Of a stretch of DNA of 64,000 bases, positions 19,805 to 28,873 are shown piece by piece. A program made the translations under genes and the position numbers. The notes under the pieces are model-generated. The model saw only the letters and a list, made by a program, of their open reading frames with translations, was not told the origin of the DNA and did not search any database. This DNA comes from SG8-40 sp963792855 (lineage in GTDB: Bacteria > Pseudomonadota > Gammaproteobacteria > Burkholderiales > Eutrophovitaceae): NCBI GenBank assembly GCA_963792855.1, contig CAWBXZ010000005.1, positions 186,001 to 250,000 of the forward strand, read 5' to 3'. How positions within the stretch are numbered: position 1 is the first letter of the stretch; each line of letters begins with the position of its first letter.

Positions 19805-20218
19805 TCAGCTGGCGACTTCTTGCCCGCGCAGCATTGCGCGCAGATTTTCGATCCGGGCGCGATTGACGCCAAAATCCGCGTAACCGAGGCGTGACGCCGA
19901 GCGTACCGCAATGATGCGTTCGTCCGGGCGCAGATGTAATTCCAGATCGTCGACGAAGCCGAAGAAGCCGCTTGCGTATTCGGCGTGCAGATAGTTCCCG
20001 GTTTCGGTGATGATGCGGGTTCGTGCAGTCGTGCGAACCGTTTCTACCGCGGCGGACCATGCCTTGGCCGGATCGACCGACAGGTGTAATGGGTCGATCG
20101 CGTGGCGACCTGCCTGCGCGTCGCTGCACACGCAGTTCGGCGAAGAAGGGCAGGCATTCAGCCGTCCGTTCAACAGGCCGATGTTTCGCGGCTGGCCGCG
20201 CAGAAATGGCAGGGGCAT
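19805..20218 (-). CDS. DUF1499 domain protein
   Basis: The 137-aa protein has the DUF1499 hallmark CPSSPNCVCSDA near residues 23-34, followed by a WSAAVETVRTTARTRIITETGNYLHAEY segment and FVDDLELHLRPDERIIAVRSASRLGYADFGVNRARIE. The family is uncharacterised. There is no signal peptide in this version. GAAGG lies upstream of the ATG. It is the last gene of a minus-strand run beginning with the Tat amidohydrolase. Confidence 0.9.
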   Translation of the reverse strand: MPLPFLRGQPRNIGLLNGRLNACPSSPNCVCSDAQAGRHAIDPLHLSVDPAKAWSAAVETVRTTARTRIITETGNYLHAEYASGFFGFVDDLELHLRPDERIIAVRSASRLGYADFGVNRARIENLRAMLRGQEVAS

Positions 20219-20280
20219 GATGGGTTGCCTTCAGTGTAGGGGGACGCGATTACGAAATCCCGCCCGAACAATCCGGCGAA

Positions 20281-21177
20281 TCAGGCACTGGTAAAGGTCA
20301 TCCGGGTCAGGCGGCTTGCGACAGATCTCAATATCGTCACTGCGAAACGCGGGTTGGAGCGCACCAGTGACAGAAAAGCTTCCCGGCTGAGCGCAAGCAA
20401 GGTCGCGTCGGTTTCAGCAGTGGCGGTGGCTGCGCCTTTGGAATTGTCTACCAGTGCCAACTCGCCGATCAAGCCACCTGGCCCGATGTGGTCCACTGTA
20501 ATGTCCTTGATCGAAACGGCGACGCGCCCCGCGAGCACCGCGTACATATCGCCGCCAACGTCGCCCTCTCGCATGATGGTTGCCCCCGCGGGTACTTTCA
20601 CCGGTTGCGGATTACCCAGAGCCTTTGTCAGTTCGTCGATGACTTCACTGGTAAAAACGCGGCTATCCCTGGCCGCGAGCCGTTCGCTGAGCTTTCCCGC
20701 ACGGGCGAGCAGCGCCAGGGCGAGGCGGATGCGCTTGATCATGATGCTCATGAGCATGAGTGCAAATTCCGGCGTTGCCCGGATCGCGCTCCGAAACTGC
20801 GCCGCATCGAGCCGCAGCGCCTTGCACGGCGTTCTCGCCACTGCCCATGCCGTGCGCGGCTGGCCCGTAATTGCCGCAATTTCTCCGAACACCTCGCCCG
20901 TGCGCACGATGTCGAGCACCGTCTTGCGGCGAAACAGACGAACCTCGCCTTCTACCAGGAGGTACATGTGCGCGCTTTTCTCGTTTTCCGCAAAGAAGGC
21001 CTCATCCTTGCCGACCGAGCATCTTTCGCCAAATTTTTCGAAACAGGCGCGCGCAATGGCAGGGTTATAGATTTCTTCGCCGGAAGCGCTGGTGAATTCG
21101 GGGCCGTTCATCGTGAAGACAGTCGCGGAAAGAACCGGGTACTTGAGTGCAATGGGTATGTAATCAGTCTGATGCAT
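20281..21177 (-). CDS. Protein with two cyclic-nucleotide-binding domains
   Basis: The 298-aa protein contains two CAP_ED (cNMP-binding) folds. The first is at about residues 45-150, with AHMYLLVEGEVRLFRRKT and TGEVFGEIAAITGQPRTAWAVA. The second is at about 195-295, with GATIMREGDVGGDMYAVLAGRVAVSI and GPGGLIGELALVDNSKGAATATAETDATLLAL. Neither has the full phosphate-binding FGExALL-x-RAA sequence of true cAMP receptors, so ligand binding is uncertain. No DNA-binding helix-turn-helix follows, so it is not a standard Crp regulator. An alternative start is the ATG at 21111. Confidence 0.85.
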   Translation of the reverse strand: MHQTDYIPIALKYPVLSATVFTMNGPEFTSASGEEIYNPAIARACFEKFGERCSVGKDEAFFAENEKSAHMYLLVEGEVRLFRRKTVLDIVRTGEVFGEIAAITGQPRTAWAVARTPCKALRLDAAQFRSAIRATPEFALMLMSIMIKRIRLALALLARAGKLSERLAARDSRVFTSEVIDELTKALGNPQPVKVPAGATIMREGDVGGDMYAVLAGRVAVSIKDITVDHIGPGGLIGELALVDNSKGAATATAETDATLLALSREAFLSLVRSNPRFAVTILRSVASRLTRMTFTSA

Positions 21178-21337
21178 GCAAAAGGCTGACCACGTCTTCC
21201 AGGCCGGATGGTATGGCGGCAGGTCGGGCCCGCTGTTTACCGGATTGCGGGAGCATGGTCGATCAGCAAGACAAATTCAAGCTGCTGCGTGCCGTCCCGG
21301 GGCAGCTGTGTCCCCTGCGGCCGGTCTGATGGCGCGC

Positions 21338-22939
21338 TCACGGGTCGATCAATACGCCGGGATTAAGCAATCCCCTCGGGTCGAGTTCGCGCTTCATTGC
21401 CCGCAAGCCGTTAGCGAAAGGTTGCGGGCGTTGCAGGTCGTACCAGCGGCGATGGTCGCGACCGACGGCGTGGTGGTGGGTGATCGTACCCCCTGCGGCA
21501 ATCAGTGCATCGGACGCGGCAGCCTTGATTTCCCGCCACTGAACAATTTCGGAGCCACGTTTGGGCAGGGCATAAAAACTGAAATATGGCGCCGGGCCGT
21601 CCGGGTAAACGTGGGTAAAGCGGCAGCTTACCGAGCCTTCGCGGCCTGTGACCTCGCGAATGATGCGGCGAGTGGTACTCATTACATTAGCGTGAAGATC
21701 GGCAAAGCGTTCCCAGGTAATCGCGGTTTCGAAGGTGTCGTACATGACGCCGATGCCAGTCAGCACTTCACGATAAAAAGGCGCACGGATGAATGCATTC
21801 CGCCATGCGCCGGCTTCGCCCTTGTGGTGTGCGTTCTGTACGTCCGATGTTTCCTGCTGCCATCGCCCGCCGTTTTGCGCGACGATTTCCAGGGCCCGGT
21901 TCATCTTTGCATCGAGCGGATGATCTGCGCCTTCGAAGGCGAGTACCAGAATATGTGCTGTTCCGTCGCCAGCGCCGGTTGTTCGCGCTTCCTCGCTGTC
22001 GATCAGACGGCAATTGGACGGATGCAGGTCTGCCTGGCTGAGCATGCGCACGGCTTCTGTTGCCTGGTGCCAGTCGGAGAAAAGAATCGACCTCGAAGCG
22101 CGAAAGCGCGGAATTGCATGCAGGCGCATCCAGGCTTCGGTAATCACGCCAAGGATGCCTTCGGATCCGATAAAGAGCCGGTCCGGGCTGGGGCCGGCCC
22201 CTGACCCCGGCAGCCGCCGCGACTCGCTGATGCCTGTGGGCGTCACGACTCTGGTGCTTTCTACCAGGTCGTCTATGTGTGTCAACCGTGTTGCAAAATG
22301 GCCGCCGGAGCGTGTCGCGATCCATCCCCCCAGCGTCGAGTACTGAAACGATTGCGGAAAATGACGCAGCGTGAGTGCGTGCTGCCTTAACTGCGACTCA
22401 AGCTGTGGCCCCAAAACACCTGCCTGGATGCGAGCCGCGCGAGACGTCGGGTCTACGTCGAGTACGCGATCGAGGTGCTGCAAATTCAGTGATATGACAC
22501 CCGAAAAATCGCCGGCGACAGCCGTTTCCACTCCTCCGACCACCGAGGAGCCCCCGCCGAAGGGAATCACCGCAGCGTTGACGCCGTCGGCGAAATCCAG
22601 TGCCGCCACCACTTCGTTCTCGTTACGCGGACGGATGATCAGGTCCGGCGGTGCCGGATACTGGCGGGCGAAGGCGCGCACACTATCCGGATAGGATTTT
22701 CCGTAACTGTGAATCAAGCGGTCCTCGGCATCATTGCTACAGATTGCGGCCAGTGCACCCGGCACTGGAAGTCGCGATGCCGGCAACGCTATTTCGCTGA
22801 CGAGCGGGGGTGATACCTCATCCCAATGCGATACCGAGAAACGCTGTGCATAGAATTGCTTCAGGCGCCCACGCTCATCGTCGCTTGCACCTTCGTCAGC
22901 GTATCCCCACCCCCAGAACTTGAACTTGCGTCGTGTCAT
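21338..22939 (-). CDS. FAD-binding oxidase, alkyldihydroxyacetonephosphate synthase-like
   Basis: The 533-aa protein matches the alkyl-DHAP synthase (AGPS) branch of the VAO flavoprotein family. The N-terminal FKFWGWG is shared with AGPS. The FAD-binding domain (about residues 95-275) has PFGGGSSVVGGVE and HFPQSFQYSTLGGWIATRSGG, and the C-terminal TITHHHAVGRDH (about 490-501) matches the AGPS His-rich active-site loop. AGPS swaps the acyl chain of acyl-DHAP for a fatty alcohol to make ether lipids. Bacterial relatives are mostly untested. It follows the Tat amidohydrolase after only 3 nt, which suggests an operon. Confidence 0.85.
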   Translation of the reverse strand: MTRRKFKFWGWGYADEGASDDERGRLKQFYAQRFSVSHWDEVSPPLVSEIALPASRLPVPGALAAICSNDAEDRLIHSYGKSYPDSVRAFARQYPAPPDLIIRPRNENEVVAALDFADGVNAAVIPFGGGSSVVGGVETAVAGDFSGVISLNLQHLDRVLDVDPTSRAARIQAGVLGPQLESQLRQHALTLRHFPQSFQYSTLGGWIATRSGGHFATRLTHIDDLVESTRVVTPTGISESRRLPGSGAGPSPDRLFIGSEGILGVITEAWMRLHAIPRFRASRSILFSDWHQATEAVRMLSQADLHPSNCRLIDSEEARTTGAGDGTAHILVLAFEGADHPLDAKMNRALEIVAQNGGRWQQETSDVQNAHHKGEAGAWRNAFIRAPFYREVLTGIGVMYDTFETAITWERFADLHANVMSTTRRIIREVTGREGSVSCRFTHVYPDGPAPYFSFYALPKRGSEIVQWREIKAAASDALIAAGGTITHHHAVGRDHRRWYDLQRPQPFANGLRAMKRELDPRGLLNPGVLIDP

Positions 22940-22942
22940 GGC

Positions 22943-24421
22943 TCAGGCGCGTGAGCCCCCGTTCCAGCGCAGCAGATTGAGAAACTCGCGCCGGGTTGTC
23001 GGGCCATAGGTACGAAAATGGGGCTGCGGATTTTCCAGATAAGCCGCGCGTTGCCGGGCGATGCGATCATTCCGGGCGAACCGCCGTACTTGCTCCGCGC
23101 TGATCCCGTAGGGCTTTGTCGCATTCAACCCGAACACCTTGGCGCGGATTTGCGGTGAAATTGCGGGATAGCCAAAGCGGTCACGGAACGCTTCCGAAAT
23201 CTGGAATGTCCGAAAGGCCTGTATCTGGTCCTGCGGCGATCCGTACCAGATCGAATCGGTCCCCCACAGCACGTTGTTCTCGCCCACATACTTGAGTAGT
23301 TTGCCCATCAGATGCGCGGCGTTGTCCGGGTCGCGCATGGCAAAACGCCAGGTGCTGCCGAGTTCCGCGTAGACGTTGCTGTTGGGCCCGACATCGTTGT
23401 CGCGCAGGGAGCGAATCAGCGTATCGACGCCGTCCCGGTCGCTGCCATCGAAATAGGCTTGCTCGTCATTACCCGGTACGAAACCCGAGTGATAAACGAT
23501 GAAGCTGACATCGGGAAAAAGTTTCGCTACCGGCCCGATATCGGAACACTTGCTGTGTTCATACGAGCGCTTCCCGAACGGGATTCCCTTGTGTACGCAG
23601 ATCACCCTGACACCCAGATCGCGCGCTTTTTCGATAAACCGCAACCCGACGTCGTCGTTGAGGAAAAAGCCGTTTCCATCGGGCCCCCATTGAGTGTAGG
23701 TTTTCCACGCCGAGACATTCCATCGCTGTGCGAGTTCGTCCATTCTTTCGACGTCCCCCGCCTGATTGGGGTTGACTCTGCCGTGCAGCAGAAGACGATG
23801 CGAACCCTCCATCTGATCGATGATGCGCCGTACCGCATCGGCCGCCTCGATAGTCAACGGCTCGGCATCGCTGCGTGATGGAACGAACGACAACACCATC
23901 ATGTCGGTATCGCTGTCGAGAAAAACATCCTTGATAAATTCATCGCCGGACAGGCAGTTGAGGTAGCTGAGATCACCGGGTTGGTTGGCGAGATCGCATC
24001 GTGTCTTGGGGGCGAAGGAGAGCGGGCGTGCGCCGGCCGGCAGTTTCTTCACCCAGCTTCCTTCCGGGTTTACGAAATGACCCTGCACATCGAAAATGAA
24101 CTCGCCCTTATCGAGCTGCGCCGCGGCGATCTGCCCGTCCAGTGCGGCTTCCGGATGAAGGTCGAACCAGCCGCCGACCTTGCCGGCGGCTGCGTAAGCC
24201 TGATTGAACGCCAACAGGGTGCTGGCGGCCCCGCAAGAAGAGACCAGAAAGTCTCGTCGGCTCAACAACCGCCGCTTCGCATTTGACGTCGCCTGTTGTT
24301 GCGCAAGAAAGTTGGCATGCCGGTTAGCGCTCGACAATGCGATCGGCACGAATTCCCCGTTCGATGTCGTGTCGAGCTTGATAGGCAGGTATTTCCCTGC
24401 GGGATCGATGTTGTGTTTCAT
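22943..24421 (-). CDS. Tat-dependent amidohydrolase family protein
   Basis: The 492-aa protein has a twin-arginine signal (SRRDFL at about residues 54-59, then a hydrophobic stretch ending near AYA), so it is probably exported folded. About 50 residues precede the Tat motif, an unusually long n-region. The mature part is an amidohydrolase-2 TIM barrel: FIFDVQGHFVNP near residue 108, RLLLHGRVNPNQAG, GVRVICVHKGIPFG and VSFIVYHSGFVPG carry the usual His ligands. LWGTDSIWYGSPQDQIQAFR near the C-terminus carries the final metal-binding Asp. The first HxH is QxH here. GGAGG lies just upstream of the ATG. Confidence 0.85.
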   Translation of the reverse strand: MKHNIDPAGKYLPIKLDTTSNGEFVPIALSSANRHANFLAQQQATSNAKRRLLSRRDFLVSSCGAASTLLAFNQAYAAAGKVGGWFDLHPEAALDGQIAAAQLDKGEFIFDVQGHFVNPEGSWVKKLPAGARPLSFAPKTRCDLANQPGDLSYLNCLSGDEFIKDVFLDSDTDMMVLSFVPSRSDAEPLTIEAADAVRRIIDQMEGSHRLLLHGRVNPNQAGDVERMDELAQRWNVSAWKTYTQWGPDGNGFFLNDDVGLRFIEKARDLGVRVICVHKGIPFGKRSYEHSKCSDIGPVAKLFPDVSFIVYHSGFVPGNDEQAYFDGSDRDGVDTLIRSLRDNDVGPNSNVYAELGSTWRFAMRDPDNAAHLMGKLLKYVGENNVLWGTDSIWYGSPQDQIQAFRTFQISEAFRDRFGYPAISPQIRAKVFGLNATKPYGISAEQVRRFARNDRIARQRAAYLENPQPHFRTYGPTTRREFLNLLRWNGGSRA

Positions 24422-24885
24422 GGGCCCTCCGGGACGTCACTCGGCTTTGCAACAAACAGAGCTTACCGCTTTTGCGCCGTCCGCTGCCATTCCTCCGCGG
24501 AGATCAGAGCCAGGCTTTCCGCGAAGTCAGATCAAGTCCGTCATTGTGTCGATCCGGACAGCAGCGAAATGCAGCATGAAACCGGCACCAGCAACGAACC
24601 TTCTGTTACTTGTACGCCCGACCCGTTCTCGCCCTGACTGTGCGGATGCCGCCCGCTCGAGACGGCCGGTTGGAGTGGCGCTTGATCCGGCCGGCCGGGC
24701 GCACCTTGTTGCATTGCGCCATCGCAACTGCGACAACCACACGGGAGCGGTTTGCCTGTGTGCCCGTTTGCGTTTTCTGATGAAACGAAGCTGGTATAGG
24801 GGTACTCTCGCAACGTGCATCGGCTTGCGGGCCGCGCGCACCCATCAAAACGAGTCGAACGTAGCGGGTCCAAGGAGGATTCATC
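24422..24885. other. Divergent intergenic region upstream of the Cys-rich secreted protein
   Basis: These 464 bp lie between divergent genes. No gene is credible here. A weak promoter-like pair (ttttct and tatagg, 24773-24800, 16-bp spacer) precedes the plus-strand small gene, and its AAGGAGG ribosome site closes the region. Confidence 0.35.
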
Positions 24886-25155
24886 ATGAAAATCGCAACA
24901 GCCGTTTTAGCCGCAGGTCTCGGGTTCGTGTCCTTTTCCAATGCCGCCGATGAAAAAGACGAGCGCGGCGGAACGTGCGAAGACGCAAAGAGCCAATACC
25001 GATATTTTTGCGACCGCGAGGGCTTCGAGGACGACATCATGCTGAATGCGCCGATTGCCTGTAACAACGCCAAGCGTAATATGGCGGCGGCCTGTGAAGG
25101 AATTTCGGAGGAGGACTATGCCTACGAATTCGAGGAAGGCACTCCGGCGGAATGA
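24886..25155 (+). CDS. Small secreted four-cysteine protein
   Basis: The 89-aa product has a clear Sec signal peptide (MKIATAVLAAGLGFVSFSNA, cleavage likely after residue 20). The mature part of about 69 residues is acidic, with four cysteines (TCED, YFCDR, IACNN, AACEG) that could form two disulfides. A consensus AAGGAGG ribosome site lies upstream. I do not recognise the family. A cytochrome b gene follows on the same strand after 219 nt, so a periplasmic electron-transfer or assembly role is possible but speculative. Confidence 0.8.
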   Translation: MKIATAVLAAGLGFVSFSNAADEKDERGGTCEDAKSQYRYFCDREGFEDDIMLNAPIACNNAKRNMAAACEGISEEDYAYEFEEGTPAE

Positions 25156-25374
25156 GCACGGACAAGACGCACCCGTCGGCCGCAACTCTGTTTTCGGACC
25201 GATACGACGGCGGATGCGGTTGCTAACGCAGGTGGCGGCATTGCTTGCGGATTGACGTGCGTCAAACCGGTTAACAGTGGCGTCACCCAGAATGCCCACT
25301 GGATCAATGCAGGAATTTAGGTGCAGATTGCATGGCCAGACATCGGCCAGCACGACAGTCAATGGAGTTGCCAG

Positions 25375-26115
25375 ATGTCCGAACTGAAGGTCTATCGGGT
25401 GTGGGACGCACCAACACGCTGGTTTCACTGGATCAATGTGTTGTGTATCCTTGGTTTGATCGCAATCGGCGTTGCGATCCTCAATGCCAAGCCCCTCGGC
25501 ATTACCAATGACGGCAAGGTATTGCTCAAAGAGATACACGTGTGGTTTGGTTATGTATTCGCCGTGAATCTTCTATGGCGCATGGTGTGGGCATTCATGG
25601 GCAATCGTCATGCGCGTTGGCGCGCGATCCTGCCGGGCGGACCCGGCTATGGGCGCGCCTTGAAAGAGTACATAACAGCAATGATGTCGGGTCGCCCGCA
25701 GCAGTACGTCGGCCATAATCCGCTGGCCCGTATCAGCATCGCACTGTTGTTTCTGTTGCTCCTGGTGCAGGCTGTTTCAGGTTTGGTGCTCGCCGGCACC
25801 GATATCTTCTATCCGCCGCTGGGATCCTGGATCGCAGGGTGGGTGGCTGCCGCCGGCGTTGATCCCGCGCTGTTACGGCCTTATTCGCCCGAAATGTACG
25901 ATGAGGCCGCCTGGGAGGCAATGCGAGCGTTTCGCAAACCCTTTATCACCGCGCATTACTACTCCTTCTATGCCATCGTGGTGATGATCGTCGCGCACGT
26001 TGCTGGTGTCGTGGTTACGGAGTTGAAAGAGGGCGGCAATATTGTCTCGGCGATGTTTACCGGAAAGAAATCACTGGAGGGCAAGCCGGTTGACGGAACG
26101 TCGCAACGCGACTGA
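25375..26115 (+). CDS. Cytochrome b561/Ni-Fe hydrogenase b-type cytochrome
   Basis: The start at 25375 has GGAG 8 nt upstream and gives the typical N-terminus VYRVWDAPTRWFHWINV; an upstream in-frame codon at 25321 is less likely. The 246-aa membrane protein has four main hydrophobic segments (about residues 18-40, 55-75, 115-140 and 195-220). Histidines in HWIN, HVWFGY and ITAHYYSFY fit bis-His haem ligation. Such proteins carry electrons between quinones and periplasmic partners. No hydrogenase genes are nearby, so the partner is unknown. Confidence 0.88.
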   Translation: MSELKVYRVWDAPTRWFHWINVLCILGLIAIGVAILNAKPLGITNDGKVLLKEIHVWFGYVFAVNLLWRMVWAFMGNRHARWRAILPGGPGYGRALKEYITAMMSGRPQQYVGHNPLARISIALLFLLLLVQAVSGLVLAGTDIFYPPLGSWIAGWVAAAGVDPALLRPYSPEMYDEAAWEAMRAFRKPFITAHYYSFYAIVVMIVAHVAGVVVTELKEGGNIVSAMFTGKKSLEGKPVDGTSQRD

Positions 26116-26122
26116 CCGGCCC

Positions 26123-26142
26123 GTCACCGCGTTTCGCGTGAC
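26123..26142. terminator. Possible hairpin between convergent genes
   Basis: A short GC-rich hairpin, gtcaccgcg/cgcgtgac with a 3-nt loop, sits between the convergent cytochrome b and Lon-like genes. It has no T tract, so termination is only suggested by position. Confidence 0.3.
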
Positions 26143-26161
26143 CGCCAGGTGAAACGCCGGG

Positions 26162-28582
26162 TCAATCCTGCTGATGATTGTTCGTGGCAGGGCGGTTAAA
26201 CGATTGCCTTCGCGCCGACATCTCGGCGATCTGTGACGCCACCAGGTAGTTGATGCTGCCTTCGGGAATATTGCCCTGATCATCGGGAAGACCGGCCGGC
26301 ACGCCGGTTAGCAGCTCGATGGCTTCGTCGACATCGGATACCGGGAAAATATGAAATCTGCCGGCACGCGCCGCTTCAACGACATCTTTGCGCAACATCA
26401 GGTGGCGGACATTGGCTTTGGGAATCAATACGCCCTGGTCGCCGGTCAGTCCACGCGCGTTGCAGATATCAAAGAAGCCCTCGATCTTGTGGTTGACAGC
26501 ACCAATGGCCTGCACCTGACCGTGCTGGTTGACTGACCCGGTTACCGCCAGGGATTGCCGGATTGGCTTATCTGCCAGTACCGAGAGCAGGGCGCACAAT
26601 TCCGCAAGGGAAGCGCTGTCACCTTCGACCGGACCGTACGACTGCTCAAATACGAGGCTGGCGTTGAGTGCGAGGGGCATTCCGCGTGAATAGCGTGCAC
26701 CCAGGAATGAACCGAGAATCATCACGCCTTTTGAATGAATTGCCCCTCCCAGCTCTACTTCGCGTTCGATGTCGATCACGTCTCCTTCGCCCAGACGCAC
26801 GGTAGCGGTGATGCGAACCGGGTGAGCAAACGTCGCGTCGCCGAGCGTTGCGGCTGCCAGACCGTTTATCTGCCCTTGCTGTTCTCCGGAGGTGTCGATT
26901 AACAAGACGCCTTCGAGGATTGCCTGCTGTGTCTTGCGCATGACGCGATCCGTCCGGTACACCTGCCCCTGCAATGCGGCGTCGACATCCTCGCTTGAAA
27001 TGATCTCACGCTGTTCACGTTGCGCGAAATGTTCGGCTTCGCGCAGAAGATCGGTGATTTTTCGGACATGGGTGGTCAGTTTCTGCGAGTCATCCACCAG
27101 CCGCGATGCATGCTCTATTACCCGCGCGACTGCCATATTGTCGAGTGGCTTGATCTCATTGACTTTGGCCAATGTTGCGATCAACTGGGCATACCGCTGC
27201 GTGTTACCTCCGTCTCGCGGAACATCGTTCTCGAAATCCGCTTCGATCTTGAACAGTTCCTGAAAATCCGGATCGTAGTTGCTCAACAGGTAGTAGAGCA
27301 GTCGTTCGCCGATCAGCACGACCTTGAGCTTGATTGGAATCGCTTCCGGCTCGAGCGAGAGCGTGTTGACCAGCCCATACACCTGCCCGAGAGATTCGAT
27401 CTGTATCTGGCGGGCACGTAACGCGCGCTTCAGCCCCTCCCAGGCATAGGGTTGCGAGAGCACTTTGGCCGCATCGAGTATCAGGTAACCGCCGTTCGCC
27501 CGGTGTAGCGACCCGGCCTTGATCATGAGAAAGTTGGTGACCAGGGTGCCCATTTGCGCAATCTGGTCGACACGCCCGACCAGGTAGTGATGCGTTGGAT
27601 TGTCTTCATAAACGACAGGCGCACCATCCAGGCCGGAGTTGTCGACGAACAGGTTTACGAGATAACGCTGCAATGAGATCGAGCCTGTCATGCTCAATGT
27701 TTCGGCATCGTTCTCCTGGTGTGGCTGTTCGTGCAATTGCTGGCCGGATTCGATAATGTCTTTCAGAACAGCGTCCAGGTACTTAACGACCTCCGGCAGA
27801 TCGGTGTAACGCTCCTTGAGTTCGGCGATCAGGTGTCCGACAGCCAGGCTCAGCGTTTCCCGGCCGAGTTCGTTGACGCGAGTCATCGTTTCGCGATGCC
27901 AGCGTGGCACCTGCTGCATCAATTCCGAGAGCTTTTCGGACAGATCGGAAACTGTTTCGCCGATGCGTGTCTGCTCCTCCTTGGGTAATTTTGCGAACTC
28001 ATCGGGACTGATCGGCTCTCCTTCCTTCACTGGGGCGAAAGTGAAGCCGTGTGGTGTTCGCAACAACGCGATTCCGCTTTTTGCTGCTTCCTCGCCCAGG
28101 GTCTGCAATGCTGCTTCCTGTTTCTTTTTCAATTCTTCCTGTATTGCATCGACCTGTTGCCGGTACTGGTCGCTATCGAATCCAGCCGAGATCGCCGGAG
28201 CGAGCTCCGAAACCAGTTTTTGCATGTCGTTGCGCAAGGCCAGGCCGCGACCGGCAGGCAAACGCAGGGATGTCGGTTTTCGCGGCTCATCGAAATTGTT
28301 GACATATACCCAGTCGTCGGGGACTGGTGCTTTCTCGGCCGCTTCGCCGAGCAATCGATTCACCAGCCAATGACGTCCGCCACCGTGGTCGCCGAGGACG
28401 TAGAGGTTGTAGCCGGGCCGATCGATCGCGAGGCCGAAACGAATGGCATCCGCTGCCCTATCCTGTCCGAGGACGTTATCCAGGTCGGGCAATTCGGCAG
28501 TGGTGCGAAAGTCCAGTTCGGACGGATCGCAACGGTGATACAAGCTTTCAGCGCCAAGAGGGGTTAGGCTCGTTTTTGGCAT
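26162..28582 (-). CDS. Lon-like AAA/protease (AAA_32 family)
   Basis: The 806-aa protein belongs to the LonB-like/YcbZ-type group. The C-terminal S16 protease domain is intact, with Ser656 in EGDSASLAEL and Lys699 in NHKIEGFF, 43 residues apart as in Lon. The N-terminal nucleotide site is degenerate: the Walker A position reads GDHGGGRH (about 64-71), with no GKT/S. A central helical insertion (about 130-270) and an AAA lid follow. GGAG lies upstream of the ATG. These proteins are proposed to be ATP-binding or ATP-independent proteases; the substrate is unknown. Confidence 0.92.
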   Translation of the reverse strand: MPKTSLTPLGAESLYHRCDPSELDFRTTAELPDLDNVLGQDRAADAIRFGLAIDRPGYNLYVLGDHGGGRHWLVNRLLGEAAEKAPVPDDWVYVNNFDEPRKPTSLRLPAGRGLALRNDMQKLVSELAPAISAGFDSDQYRQQVDAIQEELKKKQEAALQTLGEEAAKSGIALLRTPHGFTFAPVKEGEPISPDEFAKLPKEEQTRIGETVSDLSEKLSELMQQVPRWHRETMTRVNELGRETLSLAVGHLIAELKERYTDLPEVVKYLDAVLKDIIESGQQLHEQPHQENDAETLSMTGSISLQRYLVNLFVDNSGLDGAPVVYEDNPTHHYLVGRVDQIAQMGTLVTNFLMIKAGSLHRANGGYLILDAAKVLSQPYAWEGLKRALRARQIQIESLGQVYGLVNTLSLEPEAIPIKLKVVLIGERLLYYLLSNYDPDFQELFKIEADFENDVPRDGGNTQRYAQLIATLAKVNEIKPLDNMAVARVIEHASRLVDDSQKLTTHVRKITDLLREAEHFAQREQREIISSEDVDAALQGQVYRTDRVMRKTQQAILEGVLLIDTSGEQQGQINGLAAATLGDATFAHPVRITATVRLGEGDVIDIEREVELGGAIHSKGVMILGSFLGARYSRGMPLALNASLVFEQSYGPVEGDSASLAELCALLSVLADKPIRQSLAVTGSVNQHGQVQAIGAVNHKIEGFFDICNARGLTGDQGVLIPKANVRHLMLRKDVVEAARAGRFHIFPVSDVDEAIELLTGVPAGLPDDQGNIPEGSINYLVASQIAEMSARRQSFNRPATNNHQQD

Positions 28583-28873
28583 TCTTCAACTTCTCCTGAC
28601 TGTGAGGGCTCCGGTATGCGGGCAGCAGCGACAGTAACCCTGCAATTGTCACGATTCTGCATCAGTTTGGTGGAAACGGTCCGGGTGACCACACGAACCG
28701 TTGACCTCTGTCAATTTTTCTTTCGGAACGATTGATGTTGTGGCGGAATAACCCGCTTCGGTCAAACAGACCATGTCGCGCACAACGAGACATAATGTAA
28801 ACCATCGGGCAGACGATCACGGCGAATGAACGAATCGATTGGATGATCCAGGCGAGCATGAGCGATTTGTCTT

